Shown one piece after another: positions 42,838 to 54,363 of a DNA stretch of 64,000 nucleotides (within the stretch, counting starts at the first letter, position 1; every line of letters begins with the position of its first letter). Where the stretch lies: NCBI RefSeq assembly GCF_030269925.1, contig NC_085130.1:2182501-2246500 (forward strand), read 5' to 3'. The notes under the pieces were generated by a model that did not search any database, was not told the DNA's origin, and was given only the letters and a program-made list of their open reading frames with translations. The DNA comes from Bombyx mori. Taxonomy: Eukaryota; Arthropoda; Insecta; Lepidoptera; Bombycidae. The translations under genes and the position numbers were made by a program.

Positions 42838-42935
42838 ATCAGAAGAATGTGTACCTGATGTGGGAATTGAACCTTAGACCCCCGGCGTAACAGTCTGGAC
42901 CGCTAACTATAGTACCACTGAGTCAGTCGGGAAAA
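42838..42935 (-). mobile_element. tRNA-like SINE head
   Basis: Minus strand: GACTCAGTGGTACTATAGTTAG (A box) and AAGGTTCAATTCCCAC (B box) about 45 bp apart. tRNA-derived, not Bm1; too irregular for a working tRNA. Confidence 0.5.
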
Positions 42936-43385
42936 ATAATTATTAACATATGAATGTGTGACGTTGGGTTTCATAACTCTTAAGATAAATTAAGTACGCA
43001 CATTGATTTCGTCCATTTTGTGTTATAGAAATTTTAAGTTCAATTTAATTTTAAGGACTTCAAATCTATTTTCTAAGGTCAACAGCCTCAGGACAGCGAC
43101 AATATGTAACATATTCGATCCAAAATACATACGTTAACGTAAAAGGAAAAAGTCATTCTATTGAACACCCACGCGTTTAGATTTAAAGAATCGATAACAC
43201 GAGCCCTAACATGCTTCTGCTTTCTTTGCTATGGGAATTCCTGGCGAGTTAACTTAAATCGATTTAATTGAACCAATCATCGACTAATAAAATGAAGGCA
43301 TTAAATTACCAACAACACTATATTAGACTGTCGTTAATACTTATTAATTTTTTATTGCAATTCCGGCGAAATTATATCTTGACGC
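42936..43385. other. Intergenic DNA, nothing recognised
   Basis: No feature seen. Confidence 0.5.
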
Positions 43386-43616
43386 TGAGTACGTATTTCA
43401 TTAGACAAATTGGTATCAGCCTGCGGGTTGGCAACAACGTTGCATCGCAAGATATGAATGCACCCGACGTCTTATCCTTTAGGCCACGACAATAGACGTC
43501 AATGTCTCTATTCATCTTGAGACCTGAATTTTTACAGTACAACGGCTGCTTCACCCTTCAAACCGAAACGCTTTGCTGCTTCACGGCAGAGATAGGCCAG
43601 GTGGTGGTACCTAGCC
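43386..43616 (-). mobile_element. Bm1-type SINE, main part, split by family B LINE
   Basis: Odd order: head-like segment (GGCCTAAAGGATAAGACGTC) at 43386-43492 lies beside body segment 43515-43616, suggesting two fragments or a rearranged copy. The body continues after the LINE at 43810. Confidence 0.75.
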
Positions 43617-43809
43617 TTTTTTCCTACCTATTCTAGTAAGCTCGAGGGGTTATTTATGCTAGATTCTCCGGGCGAGTAAGCGAGCTCATAGGGCTCAAAC
43701 CTGACGATGCTGCTAACATTAACCCTAGCAAGAGCAGTGCTTCGCAGAATCTTCCGCCGGATCGGAAACGCGACCCACTGAGAAGATCCGGCGAGAAACT
43801 CAGTAGGCT
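43617..43809 (-). mobile_element. Family B LINE 3' end inserted in Bm1
   Basis: Minus strand, T-run then CCTACCTATTCTAGTAAGC to GAGAAACTCAGTAGGC. The flanks TGGTACCTAGCC and TGGTACCTACC are the Bm1 target duplication with one difference. Confidence 0.85.
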
Positions 43810-43838
43810 GGTACCTACCTTTGCAGACTCACAAGACG
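43810..43838 (-). mobile_element. Bm1-type SINE, remainder
   Basis: GGTACCTACC, then TGCAGACTCACAAGACG. Confidence 0.7.
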
Positions 43839-44503
43839 AATAGCATAATAACAGCGTTCCCGTGTCCTATTTAAGCGCGTATTAGTGGCAAGATCAATAA
43901 TTTCCGAATAACACTGCACCCATTTTGTTTTATTTACAGGGTCATTAACCTAACGAATAGTGGTGAGTATTTAGTCGATTATCAATTGTTCTTTACGATT
44001 TTCACTTTGGTATCGATATTAATTATTTCTTCTTCTTTTATTTCAATAAAATAATGTGTCGTTGTAAATGCGAAGATATTGGGGACGATTCAATTTTATT
44101 GCCCACAGAAGCGATTAAAATTTCGTTGGGAATTAGTGTTAGTGAAGTTTTGTTTCGTTTTTAAATTCATGCGTATAAAAAAAAAGTTGATATACATGTC
44201 TAAGTATTAATGCGATGGAAAATTGTTAAAATAATATTGCGAATACAACATTCTGTTTCAATAGGAAATTTGAGACATATGTTTATCTCTTTCTTACACT
44301 AAATAAATTGAAGTTCCGACTTCCGTATGACAGAAAGTTCTAGGTTTTTCTTAATCCACCACAGGATGATACAGACAAGGCATATTAGACTTTGTTCCGT
44401 ATACACCTACGAATGAAATTCTAATATAATATTACGTGATGAAAGTCAATTATGCTTCATTAAATCTGTTCCCTTAAGATCATTGGCACATTAGATTACA
44501 TTA
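43839..44503. other. AT-rich DNA, nothing recognised
   Basis: No feature seen apart from a chance-looking pair of splice signals near 43940. Confidence 0.45.
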
Positions 44504-44680
44504 ATCCACTGAGTTTCTCGCCGGATCTTCTCAATGTGTCGCGATTCCGATCCGGTGGTAGATGCTGTGAACTGCTCTTGCTACGACCAGTGTTGGCAAA
44601 TCAGGTTGAGCTCCGTGAGCTCATCTATCATTCACATAGTAGCTGGAATAGTCCCTTAAACTACCTTAAAGACAAGGTAA
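44504..44680 (+). mobile_element. Family B LINE 3' end, diverged
   Basis: CCACTGAGTTTCTCGCCGG to TAGCTGGAATAGTCCC and AAAGACAAGG. Confidence 0.78.
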
Positions 44681-44744
44681 GGACAAAAGATGTCACAAAT
44701 TTTCAGTGTCCCTACCGTATCCAATTGACCACTTAGAAGACCAA

Positions 44745-45181
44745 AGTCGTCCTGGCCTAAAGGTTAAGACGTCCGGTGAATTCGTGTTGAGCGATGCACC
44801 AGTGTTCGAATCCCACGCGGTTACCAATTTTTCTAATGAAATACGTACTTAACAAATGTTCACGATTGACTTCCACGGTGAAGGAATGACATCGCGTAGT
44901 AAAAATCAAACCCGCAAAATTATAATTTGCGTAATTACTGGTGGTAGGACCTCTTGTGAGTCCGCACGGGTAGGTACCACCGCTCTGCCTATTTCTGCCG
45001 TGAAGCAGTAATGCGTTTCGGTTTGAAGGGTGTGGTAGCCGTTGTAACTATACTGAGACCTTAGAACTTATATCTCAAGGTGGGTGGCGCATTTACGTTG
45101 TAGATGTCTATGGGCTCCAGTAACCACTTAACACCAGTTGGGCTGTGAGCTCGTCCATCCAACTAAGCAATAAAAAAAAAA
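44745..45181 (+). mobile_element. Bm1-type SINE, full length with tRNA-like head
   Basis: TCGTCCTGGCCTAAAGGTTA (A-box region), B box GTTCGAATCC at 44804-44813, body, GCAATAAAAAAAAAA. The best plus-strand reference copy. Confidence 0.94.
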
Positions 45182-45809
45182 GTTTAGGTAGTAACAGAAT
45201 GAGCAATACGTTAATGAAACATCAATCTCGGTGCGACGGCCGGCATTTCGATAATTTCATTCAGTTATATTTTTAGTCACAACACTAAGCATACAAAGCA
45301 ACCAAACCCTTTGTTATGACTAGGAAAGCCTGCTGACTCGAATACCAACGCTATTTGACTGTCTCGAAGACGTAAAATCGTTTGTATAAGAGGGCAAACA
45401 AATTAAGTTTGTTTCTATCGAATAAAGGGCGGGAAACACGAAAATCACTCTGTCATTCGACGCGGCGAGGAAGCCCGAGCGAGTATTTTGGTAAGAATCA
45501 ATTATTTTAATTGATTTCACAGATGCATTTAGTCGATTCTGGGAATTGTTCGGATTTTTTTTTCGGTTTTTTTTTCTTTTCCCGCGTCACGTACGAGAAT
45601 GACGGATGCTTTTGAATAAAAAAAAAGGGCATCGAAATTAAAATTTATGTTTTCAATTCGAGAGCTATGTGTTATTGCTTGAGAGGCTTGAGAATTCGCA
45701 GCTTGAGAATGTTTTTTTTGTTTAATTCTCCAGTATCATTCGGTATAAAAGTTTTAGCGGAACATGAAATATTATTTATATTTATATATATTACCTATTA
45801 CAATTATTA
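45182..45809. other. Intergenic DNA, nothing recognised
   Basis: No feature seen. Confidence 0.5.
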
Positions 45810-46046
45810 TTTTATTGCTTAGATGGATGGACGAGCTCACAGCCCACCTGGTTAAATGGTTACTGGAGCCCATAGACATCTACAACGTAAATGCGCCACC
45901 CACCTTGACATATTAGTTCTAAGGTCTCAGTATAGTTACAACGGCTGCCCTACCCTTTCAAACCGAAACGCATTACTGCTCCACGGCAGAAATAGGCAGG
46001 GCGGTGGTACCTACCCGTGCGGAATCAAGAGGTCCTACCACCAGAA
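45810..46046 (-). mobile_element. Bm1-type SINE, body
   Basis: Minus strand, TTTTATTGCTTAGATGG to AGAGGTCCTACCACCAG. Confidence 0.92.
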
Positions 46047-46498
46047 ATCAACTATTCTCTTCTCACAGCGTACTTGTATTGATCTTTCCAACCAGCAATG
46101 TTACTATTCTTACATTCCCGATGTCATTAAGCTTACACGTATTTAATAACAGGATGTTCATTACACCTAATGTCACGACGAATGAATATTAAAAACATTC
46201 ATTCACGAAGTCTTAGCAAGCCCTTTGTTTGAAGAAGAAACACATATCTAAAAGATCTATGTCCCCAATGTACTAAGACCTGCTTTTGTTAGCATTCACA
46301 TCACAATCGTGTCTCGTTGTATAATGGGAATTGCGGTGACCAATCTATTAAGAACTTACCAATTAATGAAGACCTCTAAATGCGTAACGAAATGAAGATA
46401 CAGTGGTTTTTCGTTGGTAAGTCTATTTTAATGAAGAAATTCTAGTGAAGTTATTGATGCGAACGTGTTTTAATCAGTATACTATAGAAGATTTTTTT
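46047..46498. other. Intergenic DNA, nothing recognised
   Basis: No feature seen. Confidence 0.5.
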
Positions 46499-46612
46499 AA
46501 TTTTTTTTATTGCCCTTGTAGCCAGACGAGAATACGGCCCACCTGATGGTGAGTGGTTACCGTCGCCCATGGACTTCAGCAATGCCAGGGGCAAAGCCAA
46601 GCTGCTGCCTAT
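46499..46612 (-). mobile_element. Family D LINE 3' end
   Basis: Minus strand, T-run, TTGCCCTTGTAGCCAGACG, CCACCTGATGGTGAGTGG, AATGCCAGGGGCAAAGCC. Confidence 0.88.
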
Positions 46613-46689
46613 CGAAGATTAATCAGATTCAGTGCTGGTAATATTCTGTTTAATTCGCATGGGTAAGTACCACTGTACTGCCTGAAATT

Positions 46690-47130
46690 CCTATAGCTAC
46701 ACAACAAACACAAGCTTGATGTGCCGATGAGTAGGTTACATAAGATGCGAAATTCATTCGGGTGTTTGTCTGTACGCCTGTACAACAAAATCCCACAAGA
46801 TGTTCAGAACCTACAGGTTTAAGAAAACTATAAAAGAACATCTGTGCAATAACTATAAAGTCAATGATTATCTAGAAGGTTGCACAAAGTGGAAATGAGT
46901 TGCTCGCTCCGGGCCTTTCAATATTGCAATAATAATTGTTACGTTATAATACATCTGGTAAAAATGAATATTTAAAAAAACCTAATATTTAAAAAAATAA
47001 AGACATGCCCGCTGAGTTTCTTGCCAGTTTTTCTCAGGACGGAGGCTAGTTCTTGTGAATTGGCGGTAGTTCTTTTTGACGTTCAACAAGTGTATTGAAT
47101 AAAAAAAGAACAATTTGATTTGATTTGATT
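46690..47130 (+). pseudogene. Family K LINE C-terminus and 3' end, broken
   Basis: Reads CLSVRLYNKIPQDVQNLQV, then after a shift KKTIKEHLCNNYKVNDYL, a CR1/Jockey-group RT C-terminus (LYNKIP in place of LWNELP). The 3' region has GCTGAGTTTCTTGCCAG and TTGGCGGTAGTTC and ends in repeated TTTGATTTGATT. Confidence 0.68.
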
Positions 47131-48156
47131 ACCCGAAAATGCAAAACAAGCTTTTGAGTTGAAAACACAAATCGAAAGTGCAAAGTCGGTTATATAACCT
47201 CGCCGAACAAACATTGAGCTTAAAAGCTCGCTGTAAATTCACTAAGCTCATTCACGAAAAAAAACCGTTTTCGGGTCACGTTAACACATTATCCAAACAT
47301 TTTGAATTGGGCCACGAAACGGGCGAAGTCATATGCGGAAGCGTTTTCATAATCTTCCTTATTACTGTAATTAAATGTTTTTATTTTATAATTAAACTAG
47401 CACATGTTCGAGGTAATAATTACAAAGTTATTTTAAAATAAATGTACATTAAACAATATTGCAACATTTCCGTGACGTATTTCCTTGAATCAATTTAAAA
47501 TGAGTATCATCTTATTTTTATTTTTTTAAATTGATTTTATTTGCTGACAAGCCCACGTCCAGGCAGTTGTTAAATGGTAGATGGAGTCCTCGGGCATCAC
47601 CGCGTGAAATCTGCCGTCCTCCTTGATCACATCAAAGATCAATTGGTTACCTCATAGGGTCTCCTGACTGATTTGCGGTGGGAAAGACGTTATCTATCCC
47701 TGCAACCACCAGCTATTAATATCAAACATATCTCTTATTCACACCTTTAAAATCTAGCAGGACGTATAAATCAGAGTGATTTATAATGTTTACAAAAAAA
47801 TAAACTTAAACGATTTATTGCGTAATCTCACTTCTTGTGGCCATACTGTTGAAACTAGCGTTGTTTTAACCTATAAACCTGGATCCGATGCAAAAAACCG
47901 AAAGAAATAGGTTAATTCACCATTTATTGGGAGCTGCCGTTACAAGATTCACACCTGCAACCAGAGATCAAGGTATAGTAGGTAAAGATAACCGTTACAT
48001 ATCTTGGGATGTGTTCTAATAAAGTTTTTTGGTGTAATGTCTGGTAATGTTGTTCATTTATGTTGTACGTATGGCTGTTTTGTAATTAGAAATTAGGACA
48101 CTACTGGATTGAAATGTATTAGGGTCTGTAATATGCTCACTGATGGTGAAGAATCT
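47131..48156. other. Intergenic DNA, possible LINE 3' end
   Basis: 47520-47700 has a T-rich run then GACAAGCCCACGTCCAGGC and AATGGTAGATGGAGTCC on the layout of minus-strand LINE ends; family unknown. Otherwise nothing. Confidence 0.35.
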
Positions 48157-48334
48157 TTTTTTTTAATATCCTACCTAAGCTGATAGCCTATAAAGGCTAT
48201 TTCAGCGTAACCTTAACTAGTAGGTGAGCTCGCGAGGCTCAAACTGGACGACGTTGCTAACACGAACCCTACCGAGAGCCGTGCTTCGCAGAATCTACCA
48301 CCGGATCGGAAACGCGACCCACTGAGAAGATCAC
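48157..48334 (-). mobile_element. Family B LINE 3' end
   Basis: Minus strand: T-run, CCTACCTAAGCTGATAGCC to CCCACTGAGAAGATC. Confidence 0.85.
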
Positions 48335-48827
48335 GATGCTACCTTAATACCAAGATGCTATGAATCACAATCCCTGACGCATCGTCTCTGTTTTAAGCTA
48401 ATGATTATTTGAAGCTCGCGTAAAGTGGATTTGGCTTTGGAAGCGAAAATTAACATAGTAATTTGTACAAATTCCTTTCATTTTTTGACGTGACAACGTT
48501 TTATAATTCGATGGAGCCGGCTGCGCGCACGAAAAAACATGACTCATGCGGCGTTACCTCGCTCTGAGGCGTTCCATTTAAGGCTTGAAGTGCAAGCAAG
48601 AGCGCGCAACGAGCGACAAAGAGGCACAATCGCCAAATATCTATCAAACAAATAAAATTAAAGTTTTCTATTTAAAAATGAAACCATTCCATCAGTATTT
48701 TCTTATGACGTTTTCACGTACAACTATCGTCAGTAAACCGACTTTACAGAAAACCGATTTTTTATTTCAATAAAATCAGTTTCGAAAAAGAAAGCTTTTT
48801 CTTTTTTTCTTTTCTTCTGAAGCCCCA
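48335..48827. other. Intergenic DNA, nothing recognised
   Basis: No feature seen. Confidence 0.5.
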
Positions 48828-49037
48828 TCGTAACAGTACCACCGCCTTATCTATTTACTGCCACGAAACAGTAATGCGTTTCGGTTCGAAGGGCGAGGAA
48901 GCCGTTGTAAAACTGAGACCTTAGAACTTGTATCTCAAGGTGGGTGGCGCATTTACGTTGTAGATGTCTACGGGCTCTAGTAACCACTTAACACCAGTTG
49001 AGCTGTGAACTCGTCCACACGTCTAAGCAATGAAAAA
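48828..49037 (+). mobile_element. Bm1-type SINE, diverged body
   Basis: AGTACCACCGCCTTATCTATT to TCTAAGCAATGAAAAAAAC. Confidence 0.82.
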
Positions 49038-49049
49038 AACGAAACTTTT

Positions 49050-49135
49050 CTCAAGGTGGGTGGCGGCTATGCTGTCGATGTCTATGGACTCCATTACGCA
49101 AATGGGCAGTGAGATCTTTTAGCGAACTAAGCATT
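49050..49135 (+). mobile_element. Bm1-like 3' scrap
   Basis: TCTCAAGGTGGGTGGCGG and GATGTCTATGGACTCC, then degenerates to AACTAAGCATTTTATAA. Confidence 0.6.
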
Positions 49136-49565
49136 TTATAATAGTTTTCCCACTCTTTGAGATGGAACGTATATCGCTTCGCTTAGCACAGCATCATATG
49201 CCTCAACAACACATCGAACCCACATTACGTAGCCTTGTACAAATCGAGTTGTGTTGCGTAAAACAAATTGAATTCAAACAAACACACACCCATGTTAATC
49301 AGGGCTTTTGTTTGATAGCTTGACGTCATTATTTGACAAACAGTATTTAGGTAATCTTCATTTGCCAACACACATGGCTATAGAAACAGTCAGAGTGATG
49401 GCATCTACCCTATGAATTGATTTGCTATCATTAGTAGGAACAAAAATAGTCAGTGTGAAGGCACCTACCCGTGAAATGATTTGCAACATCTAGGAGTTTC
49501 GGTAACAAATCAGAACCTAGAGTTCCATCAGCGTAAAGTGTTAAGAAAATTTATTGAGAATTCAG

Positions 49566-49675
49566 TAGACGCCTTCAGCTCTAACACTAGGAGCAGGCTT
49601 AGGGACTCTGGTAATTGTACTCATCACGTGTAACCTAATCTGTACATCAGACCGCTGAGTTTCTCGCCGGATCTT
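49566..49675 (+). mobile_element. Family C LINE, left part (outer layer of nest)
   Basis: AGTAGACGCCTTCAGCTCTA to TTTCTCGCCGGATCTT; the 3' region resumes at 50757. Confidence 0.82.
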
Positions 49676-49798
49676 TTTATTTATTTATTGCATAGATGGC
49701 TGGAAAATCTGGTGTTAAGTTGGTTACCGGAGCCCATAGACATCTACAACGTAAATTCCCTCCTTGAGATATGAGTTCTAAGGTCTCAGTATAGTTAC
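49676..49798 (-). mobile_element. Bm1-type SINE, part 1 (middle layer)
   Basis: TTTATTGCATAGATGGCTGG to CTCAGTATAGTTAC; resumes at 50637. Confidence 0.88.
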
Positions 49799-50636
49799 TA
49801 TAGGTGGCACTAAAATAACCAACCTCCGCTACGCAGATGACACCACACCTCTTGCTGCAGGTGAAATCGAGATGGTGAACCTCCTTGCTCGAATTGAGAA
49901 CATCAGTTTGCTGTTGGGTCTAAAAGTCAATCACAGCAAAACCAAAGTGATGATTGTGGATCGAACCAACAGCCTTGAACTAACGGGAACGCTGAACCTT
50001 GACGTCGTGAGCGACTTCGTCTACCTAGGGTCTAACATTAATAACACAGGATCATGCGAAAAAGAGATAAGAAGACGTATAGGGATGGCCAAAAATGCAA
50101 TGTCCCAGCTGCATTAGATATGGAGAGACCGTAACATCACGCGAAAAACTAAAACCAAATTGGTGAGTTCGCTAGTTTTATCCATATTCAGTTATGGCGC
50201 GGAGACCTGGACAATGAAGAAGGCCGACAGAGACCGAATAGACGCTTTTGAAATGTGGTGCTGGAGAAAAATGCTACAGATTCCATGGACCGCCTTTCGC
50301 ACCAACGTGTCTATTCTGAGAGAGCTTCATGTCAAAGCCAGACTTTCCACTATATGCCTTCGTTGGGTGCTGGAATTCTTCGGACATATTGCTCGTAAAG
50401 AGGGTCATAATCTTGAACAGCTGATGGTGACAGGAAAGGTAGATGGCAAACGTCCCAGAGGACGCAGTCCTACGAGATGGTCGGACCAACTACGATCTTC
50501 TCTGAACATCAACTTCCACAATGCCTTCCACAAAGCTAAGGATCGTAGAAGATGGAGGGAAATTGTACGGAAGAAACTGATGCAGCGGGAGAGTCACGAC
50601 CCTCAGTAATGAGGAAAACGACGCGAGGAGGAGGAG
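49799..50636 (+). mobile_element. 5'-truncated RTE LINE inserted in Bm1 (inner layer)
   Basis: An 838-bp insertion bordered by the 8-bp duplication ATAGTTAC (49791-49798 and 50637-50644). It ends 27 bp after its stop codon in GAGGAGGAG, as RTE elements with very short 3' ends do. Confidence 0.92.
49800..50609 (+). pseudogene. RTE reverse transcriptase C-terminal half, one stop
   Basis: The frame runs from the insertion edge to TAA at 50607-50609 with a single in-frame TAG at 50115-50117. The catalytic YADD motif is present (NLRYADDT, 49821-49844), followed by LLGLKVNHSKTKVM, FVYLGSNIN, then [51 protein letters not shown] and SHDPQ. The endonuclease and N-terminal RT are missing. It differs enough from 3307-3879 to be a separate RTE lineage. 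Confidence 0.9.
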
Positions 50637-50756
50637 ATAGTTACAACGGCTGCCCCACCCTTCAAACCGAAACATATTACTGCTTCACGGCAGAAATAGG
50701 CAGGGTGGTGGTATCGACCCGTGCTGACTCACAAGATGTCCTACTACCAGTACAGT
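50637..50756 (-). mobile_element. Bm1-type SINE, part 2 (middle layer)
   Basis: ATAGTTACAACGGCTGCC to GATGTCCTACTACCAGTA. Confidence 0.88.
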
Positions 50757-50972
50757 AACCGCCAGTTCTCAGCGGGTCGCGATTCTGATCCGGTAGTAGA
50801 TGCTTTCACTAAGCAGCTGCTCTTTAGCTGGTAGGTCTCCTTCGGAGGCACTCCGGCAGCTGTTAGCAAATCCCACCCCTCCTGGCTAAGCCTTTGATCG
50901 CCCACCTGTCCTGGTGAAACTGGAGAGGGCTCCAGGTCACCATTAATCTTTCCTTCATAACAAAAAAAAATC
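50757..50972 (+). mobile_element. Family C LINE, right part
   Basis: TTCTCAGCGGGTCGCGATTC to ATCTTTCCTTCATAACAAAAAAAAA. Confidence 0.85.
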
Positions 50973-51059
50973 ATTTCGGAATCTGACCCAAACTAGAATT
51001 TTGTCATTTGTCATGGGTACAAACAACACAGAAACAAGAATAACCATATTTTATATCCT

Positions 51060-51133
51060 TAAACGAATCATTTCCAATTCGAATCGGAAGCCGGTCGTAC
51101 AGTGGTCAGATTCACTCACCACTAGACCATTGG
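51060..51133 (-). mobile_element. tRNA-like SINE head or tRNA relic
   Basis: Minus strand: CAATGGTCTAGTGGTGAGTG (A box) and CTTCCGATTCGAATTGG (B-box-like). Arms not verified. Confidence 0.45.
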
Positions 51134-51646
51134 GATCGATTTCGTAATTTAGTATAAAACTGAAGATAATTTTCGCTTCTCCGCAAGGCTTTTAAGGGTC
51201 TAATAAATACGTGGAACAAACCTATGAATATTACGTCATCTCATCTCAATGATGCCATTGTGACCAAGATTGTCACATGTTGCGTAAGCCCCATACGTTT
51301 TGTGAGAAAACGTGATTCGGTTCATGTCATCTCGACCTTGTCCTAAAAATTTGTGTTCGTATACGTCAGCATCCAAAAATGAATTAGATTTTCGTGGCGA
51401 TCTAGACAATTCCGGTCATACTCCAATGACCAGCACTAATTGCAAACAAAGAAAGTCTAGACCTTGAAAAGAACGTTGATGTCTAGAATTTTTGTTAAGG
51501 GATAATAAAGACGGTAGTTACCACAATATTCAAATATCAACAAGTATAACACCCAAGTCGTCCATGACCAGAAAAACTGTAAACTATTCGAAGCGTCGGA
51601 AATAATAAAAAACGCCAGGTCAACTGTAAAAGCAGTGTTAATTAAA
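51134..51646. other. Intergenic DNA, nothing recognised
   Basis: A segment near 51557 (GTCGTCCATGACCAGAAAAAC) resembles 62696-62720, perhaps an unnamed repeat. Confidence 0.4.
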
Positions 51647-51882
51647 TATTTTTTTTATGAGTTATGGATTACTGGTGGCCAAGAGACCTTTCCAGTTTCA
51701 CCAGGACAGGTGGGTGAGCACGTGCTCAGACAGGAGGGGTGGGATTTGCTAACAGCTGCTCGAGCGCCTCCTAAGGAGACCTAATAACTCAATTCAACTT
51801 CGCGAATTAATCTACTACCGGATCGGAATCGCGACCCGCTGAGAAAATCCGGTGAAAAACTCAGCGGGCTGACACATGGGTT
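51647..51882 (-). mobile_element. Family C LINE 3' end
   Basis: Minus strand: T-run, ATTACTGGTGGCCAAGAGACC, CACCAGGACAGGTGGGTG to CTCAGCGGGCTGAC. Confidence 0.87.
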
Positions 51883-52858
51883 ACGAATTATATCTACGGC
51901 TCGCAAAACGTTTTCAAAATTTTATTGTTCATCAACCCTGCGCGCTTTGAGAGTTTTGGCATCGCACCTGGTTGTTTTTGGTCGCTGGGGTGCGAAATTG
52001 CCCGAATCGCGGTCGAGTGGGGTTAGTTATGGTTTGATCTGGGGTATTACAAAGTTTCGCATTCCCATTCAAATGGCAATTCCTCTTCCTCCCTGCGTTG
52101 TCATTATCTAGGGTCGTGACTCCCATGCTGCATTAATATATCTTATATAATTATTCTGCATTTGCTGCGATCTTTGGCCAGTTTTCAATTGGCAATTTGC
52201 GAAATCGTTAACAACTACGATTTTTGACGACAAAACAAAATGTATCATTTTGTAAGATCTGCAAATGAGTTCGCACTCATTTCATGTTAAATATCCAGTG
52301 AGGCCACACAACGACATGAATGTCACTCCCGTTTGACAGATGACATCGGAATCTACTTTCTGCGTTTATCTCTTCAAAATGAATCACTACTGCAAGTGTG
52401 AAATATGACACAAAATCCAGACAGTCCTTCGTTGTGGAAGTCATCCGTGATAGTCTCACAAAAATGCATAGACCACGTTACATATCCAAAGGTACTAAAG
52501 ATACGCGATTTAAGCAAAGCAAGAATTACCTCATGCTTGTCTTGCACAGCTAATTTCTTAGATACTATAATGTGTTCGTGTAAGTATCAATGCATCATCA
52601 ATGTATGTCCGAAATGACACTCAAAAGATACAAATACGAATGCATCTGCCTCGCTCGTGCCTAACATCTGGTACGGCACGTGGCAAGTAACATTACACTT
52701 CATAGGAATGGGGCTGTGTCGATAGCGAACATCGATAGAACGAGTAGAAATTTGAAAACGTATCGAAGTTTCAAAAATGTTATTTAAACTTGGACCTTCT
52801 GTTGTTAGTCTTTTGGGTGAAAACTTTCTTTTGGGTAGTTCAATGAAGTTACCGACAC
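51883..52858. other. Intergenic DNA, nothing recognised
   Basis: About 1 kb without a supported feature. Confidence 0.5.
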
Positions 52859-53328
52859 CAGTGTGGTCAGTGCGAGTTTTTTAACGTTATCGATAGCGTA
52901 AAAGTTAACTCATATTAGACGATGACCAGTTTTTTTTTTGATAACGCCATCTTGTTGTGTCTTTAAAGCGGTTAGTTGCCCTCAATTAAGAAAAATGGTA
53001 TTATTATTCGCCAATAGATGTCGGGAAGAGTTGATTATTGAAAACACGAATAAAACAACATTTTCTGAAAATAAATCGTAGCTATATCGATTTATCGCCC
53101 ACGAAATCCCCTGTATACTAAATTTTATGAAAATCGTTGGAGCCTTTTCCGAGATTCAGATTATATATATATTAGTATACAAGAATTGCTCGTTTAAAGG
53201 TATAAGATTTGTTTGGAGTGGACACGTTTGCTTACGTTTGCCGCTAGGGGCGCTGTTACAACTGCATACAAATTTGAGTTAACTTTCACGCTTTCGAGAA
53301 CGTTAAAAAACTAGAATTAAGCACACAA
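52859..53328. mobile_element. Family J TIR element, complete
   Basis: About 470 bp. The left end (CAGTGTGG..GTGCGAGTTTTTTAACG.. to GTTAACTC) and right end (GAGTTAACTTTCACGC.. to GCACAC) are inverted copies of about 50 bp with several mismatches. No transposase. Confidence 0.75.
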
Positions 53329-53833
53329 AATGGTTCACGTATGGTTGGGATGTGTCCTTAGCTGATGACTCCGATAGTTGGTGTTCTCTTATATCGATAA
53401 ATTTCCTAAATTATCAATGTATACTGAAAATGATTAGTCGTTCAGTGTATTCGTTGTAGAATTGTATTTTCTTTAGTTTTCGCGAGAGTAATTTATACGG
53501 CTTTTAGGTTTTAATCTCGCGTTTTTTTACTGCCCTTATTAAATCCGTCGTTGGTGGTCAATTCCGTAGTAAATTTCGTAAATTTCTGAAATAATATGAT
53601 GACAATCAGAATATGATTAGATTTGATTAAACCGTAAAAGTGATTTTAATTATATTTACGGAACACGAAAAACGAAGAAAATACTATATTTGCGTTTCGA
53701 TTGATTCACATTGATTTTATTAATTGAAATCTTTGGCCCGTAGTCATGGTAGCAGGCAACTAACACTGGTAAGGCATCTGACTTTTATAAAAAAATAATA
53801 CCATATCTATTATGGCCCTGTTTACAATCTCAC
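53329..53833. other. Intergenic DNA, nothing recognised
   Basis: No feature seen. Confidence 0.5.
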
Positions 53834-53836
53834 TAA

Positions 53837-54041
53837 AGCCTTGTTCGGACTAGGCGAGTATTTAAGTCCAGTACCGAGTAATTTAGTGGCTAAACTACTC
53901 GCCCGAAAAAATGGAACAAAAAGGATTGACTTGACTAAATTATTTACTAACCTACTCGACAAAATTTTTGGTGCTCAGACACATTTAGCTACTAAATTAC
54001 TCGGTACTCGACTAAAATACTCGACTAGTCCGAACAAGGCT
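53837..54041. mobile_element. PIF/Harbinger-like MITE, 58-bp TIRs, TAA TSD
   Basis: A 205-bp element whose first and last 58 bp are inverted copies with about five mismatches, outer end AGCCTTGTTCGGACTAG. It is flanked by the 3-bp duplication TAA (53834-53836 and 54042-54044), as expected for PIF/Harbinger (TWA sites). The 67-codon frame across it is a by-product of the repeats. Confidence 0.88.
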
Positions 54042-54044
54042 TAA

Positions 54045-54363
54045 CTCCCCAAGCGCCAAAATATCAATAAAACATCGATAAAACTTTATTATCGACGCTA
54101 ACCCAACACTGCGGCATTCAACAAACCCTTTTATAGACGGTTCTCGACTTTCTTGAGAGAGTCATTCATGGCGACTGCCTACCTACACGGAGCTTTGTTC
54201 TCATACGAATTCCTTCGTAATGTCACTCTCTATGACTTTATAAACGTTTATATATTAAGAAGTGACTTACTCTATTCCGGAGAGCTGTGTTATTCCCTTT
54301 TAAGAGACAATTCTAGAAATCAGATCGATGTGATTCATTGCTAGATGTATGAGAGTCGAGACA
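54045..54363. other. Intergenic DNA, nothing recognised
   Basis: No feature seen. Confidence 0.5.

Noticed and set aside
43934..43964. Acceptor TTTATTTACAG and donor GTGAGT enclosing about 23 bases on the plus strand
   Set aside because: A lone micro-exon with no partner exons; such pairs arise by chance in AT-rich DNA.
53841..54044. 67-codon open frame
   Set aside because: Lies wholly in a MITE and is explained by its inverted repeats.
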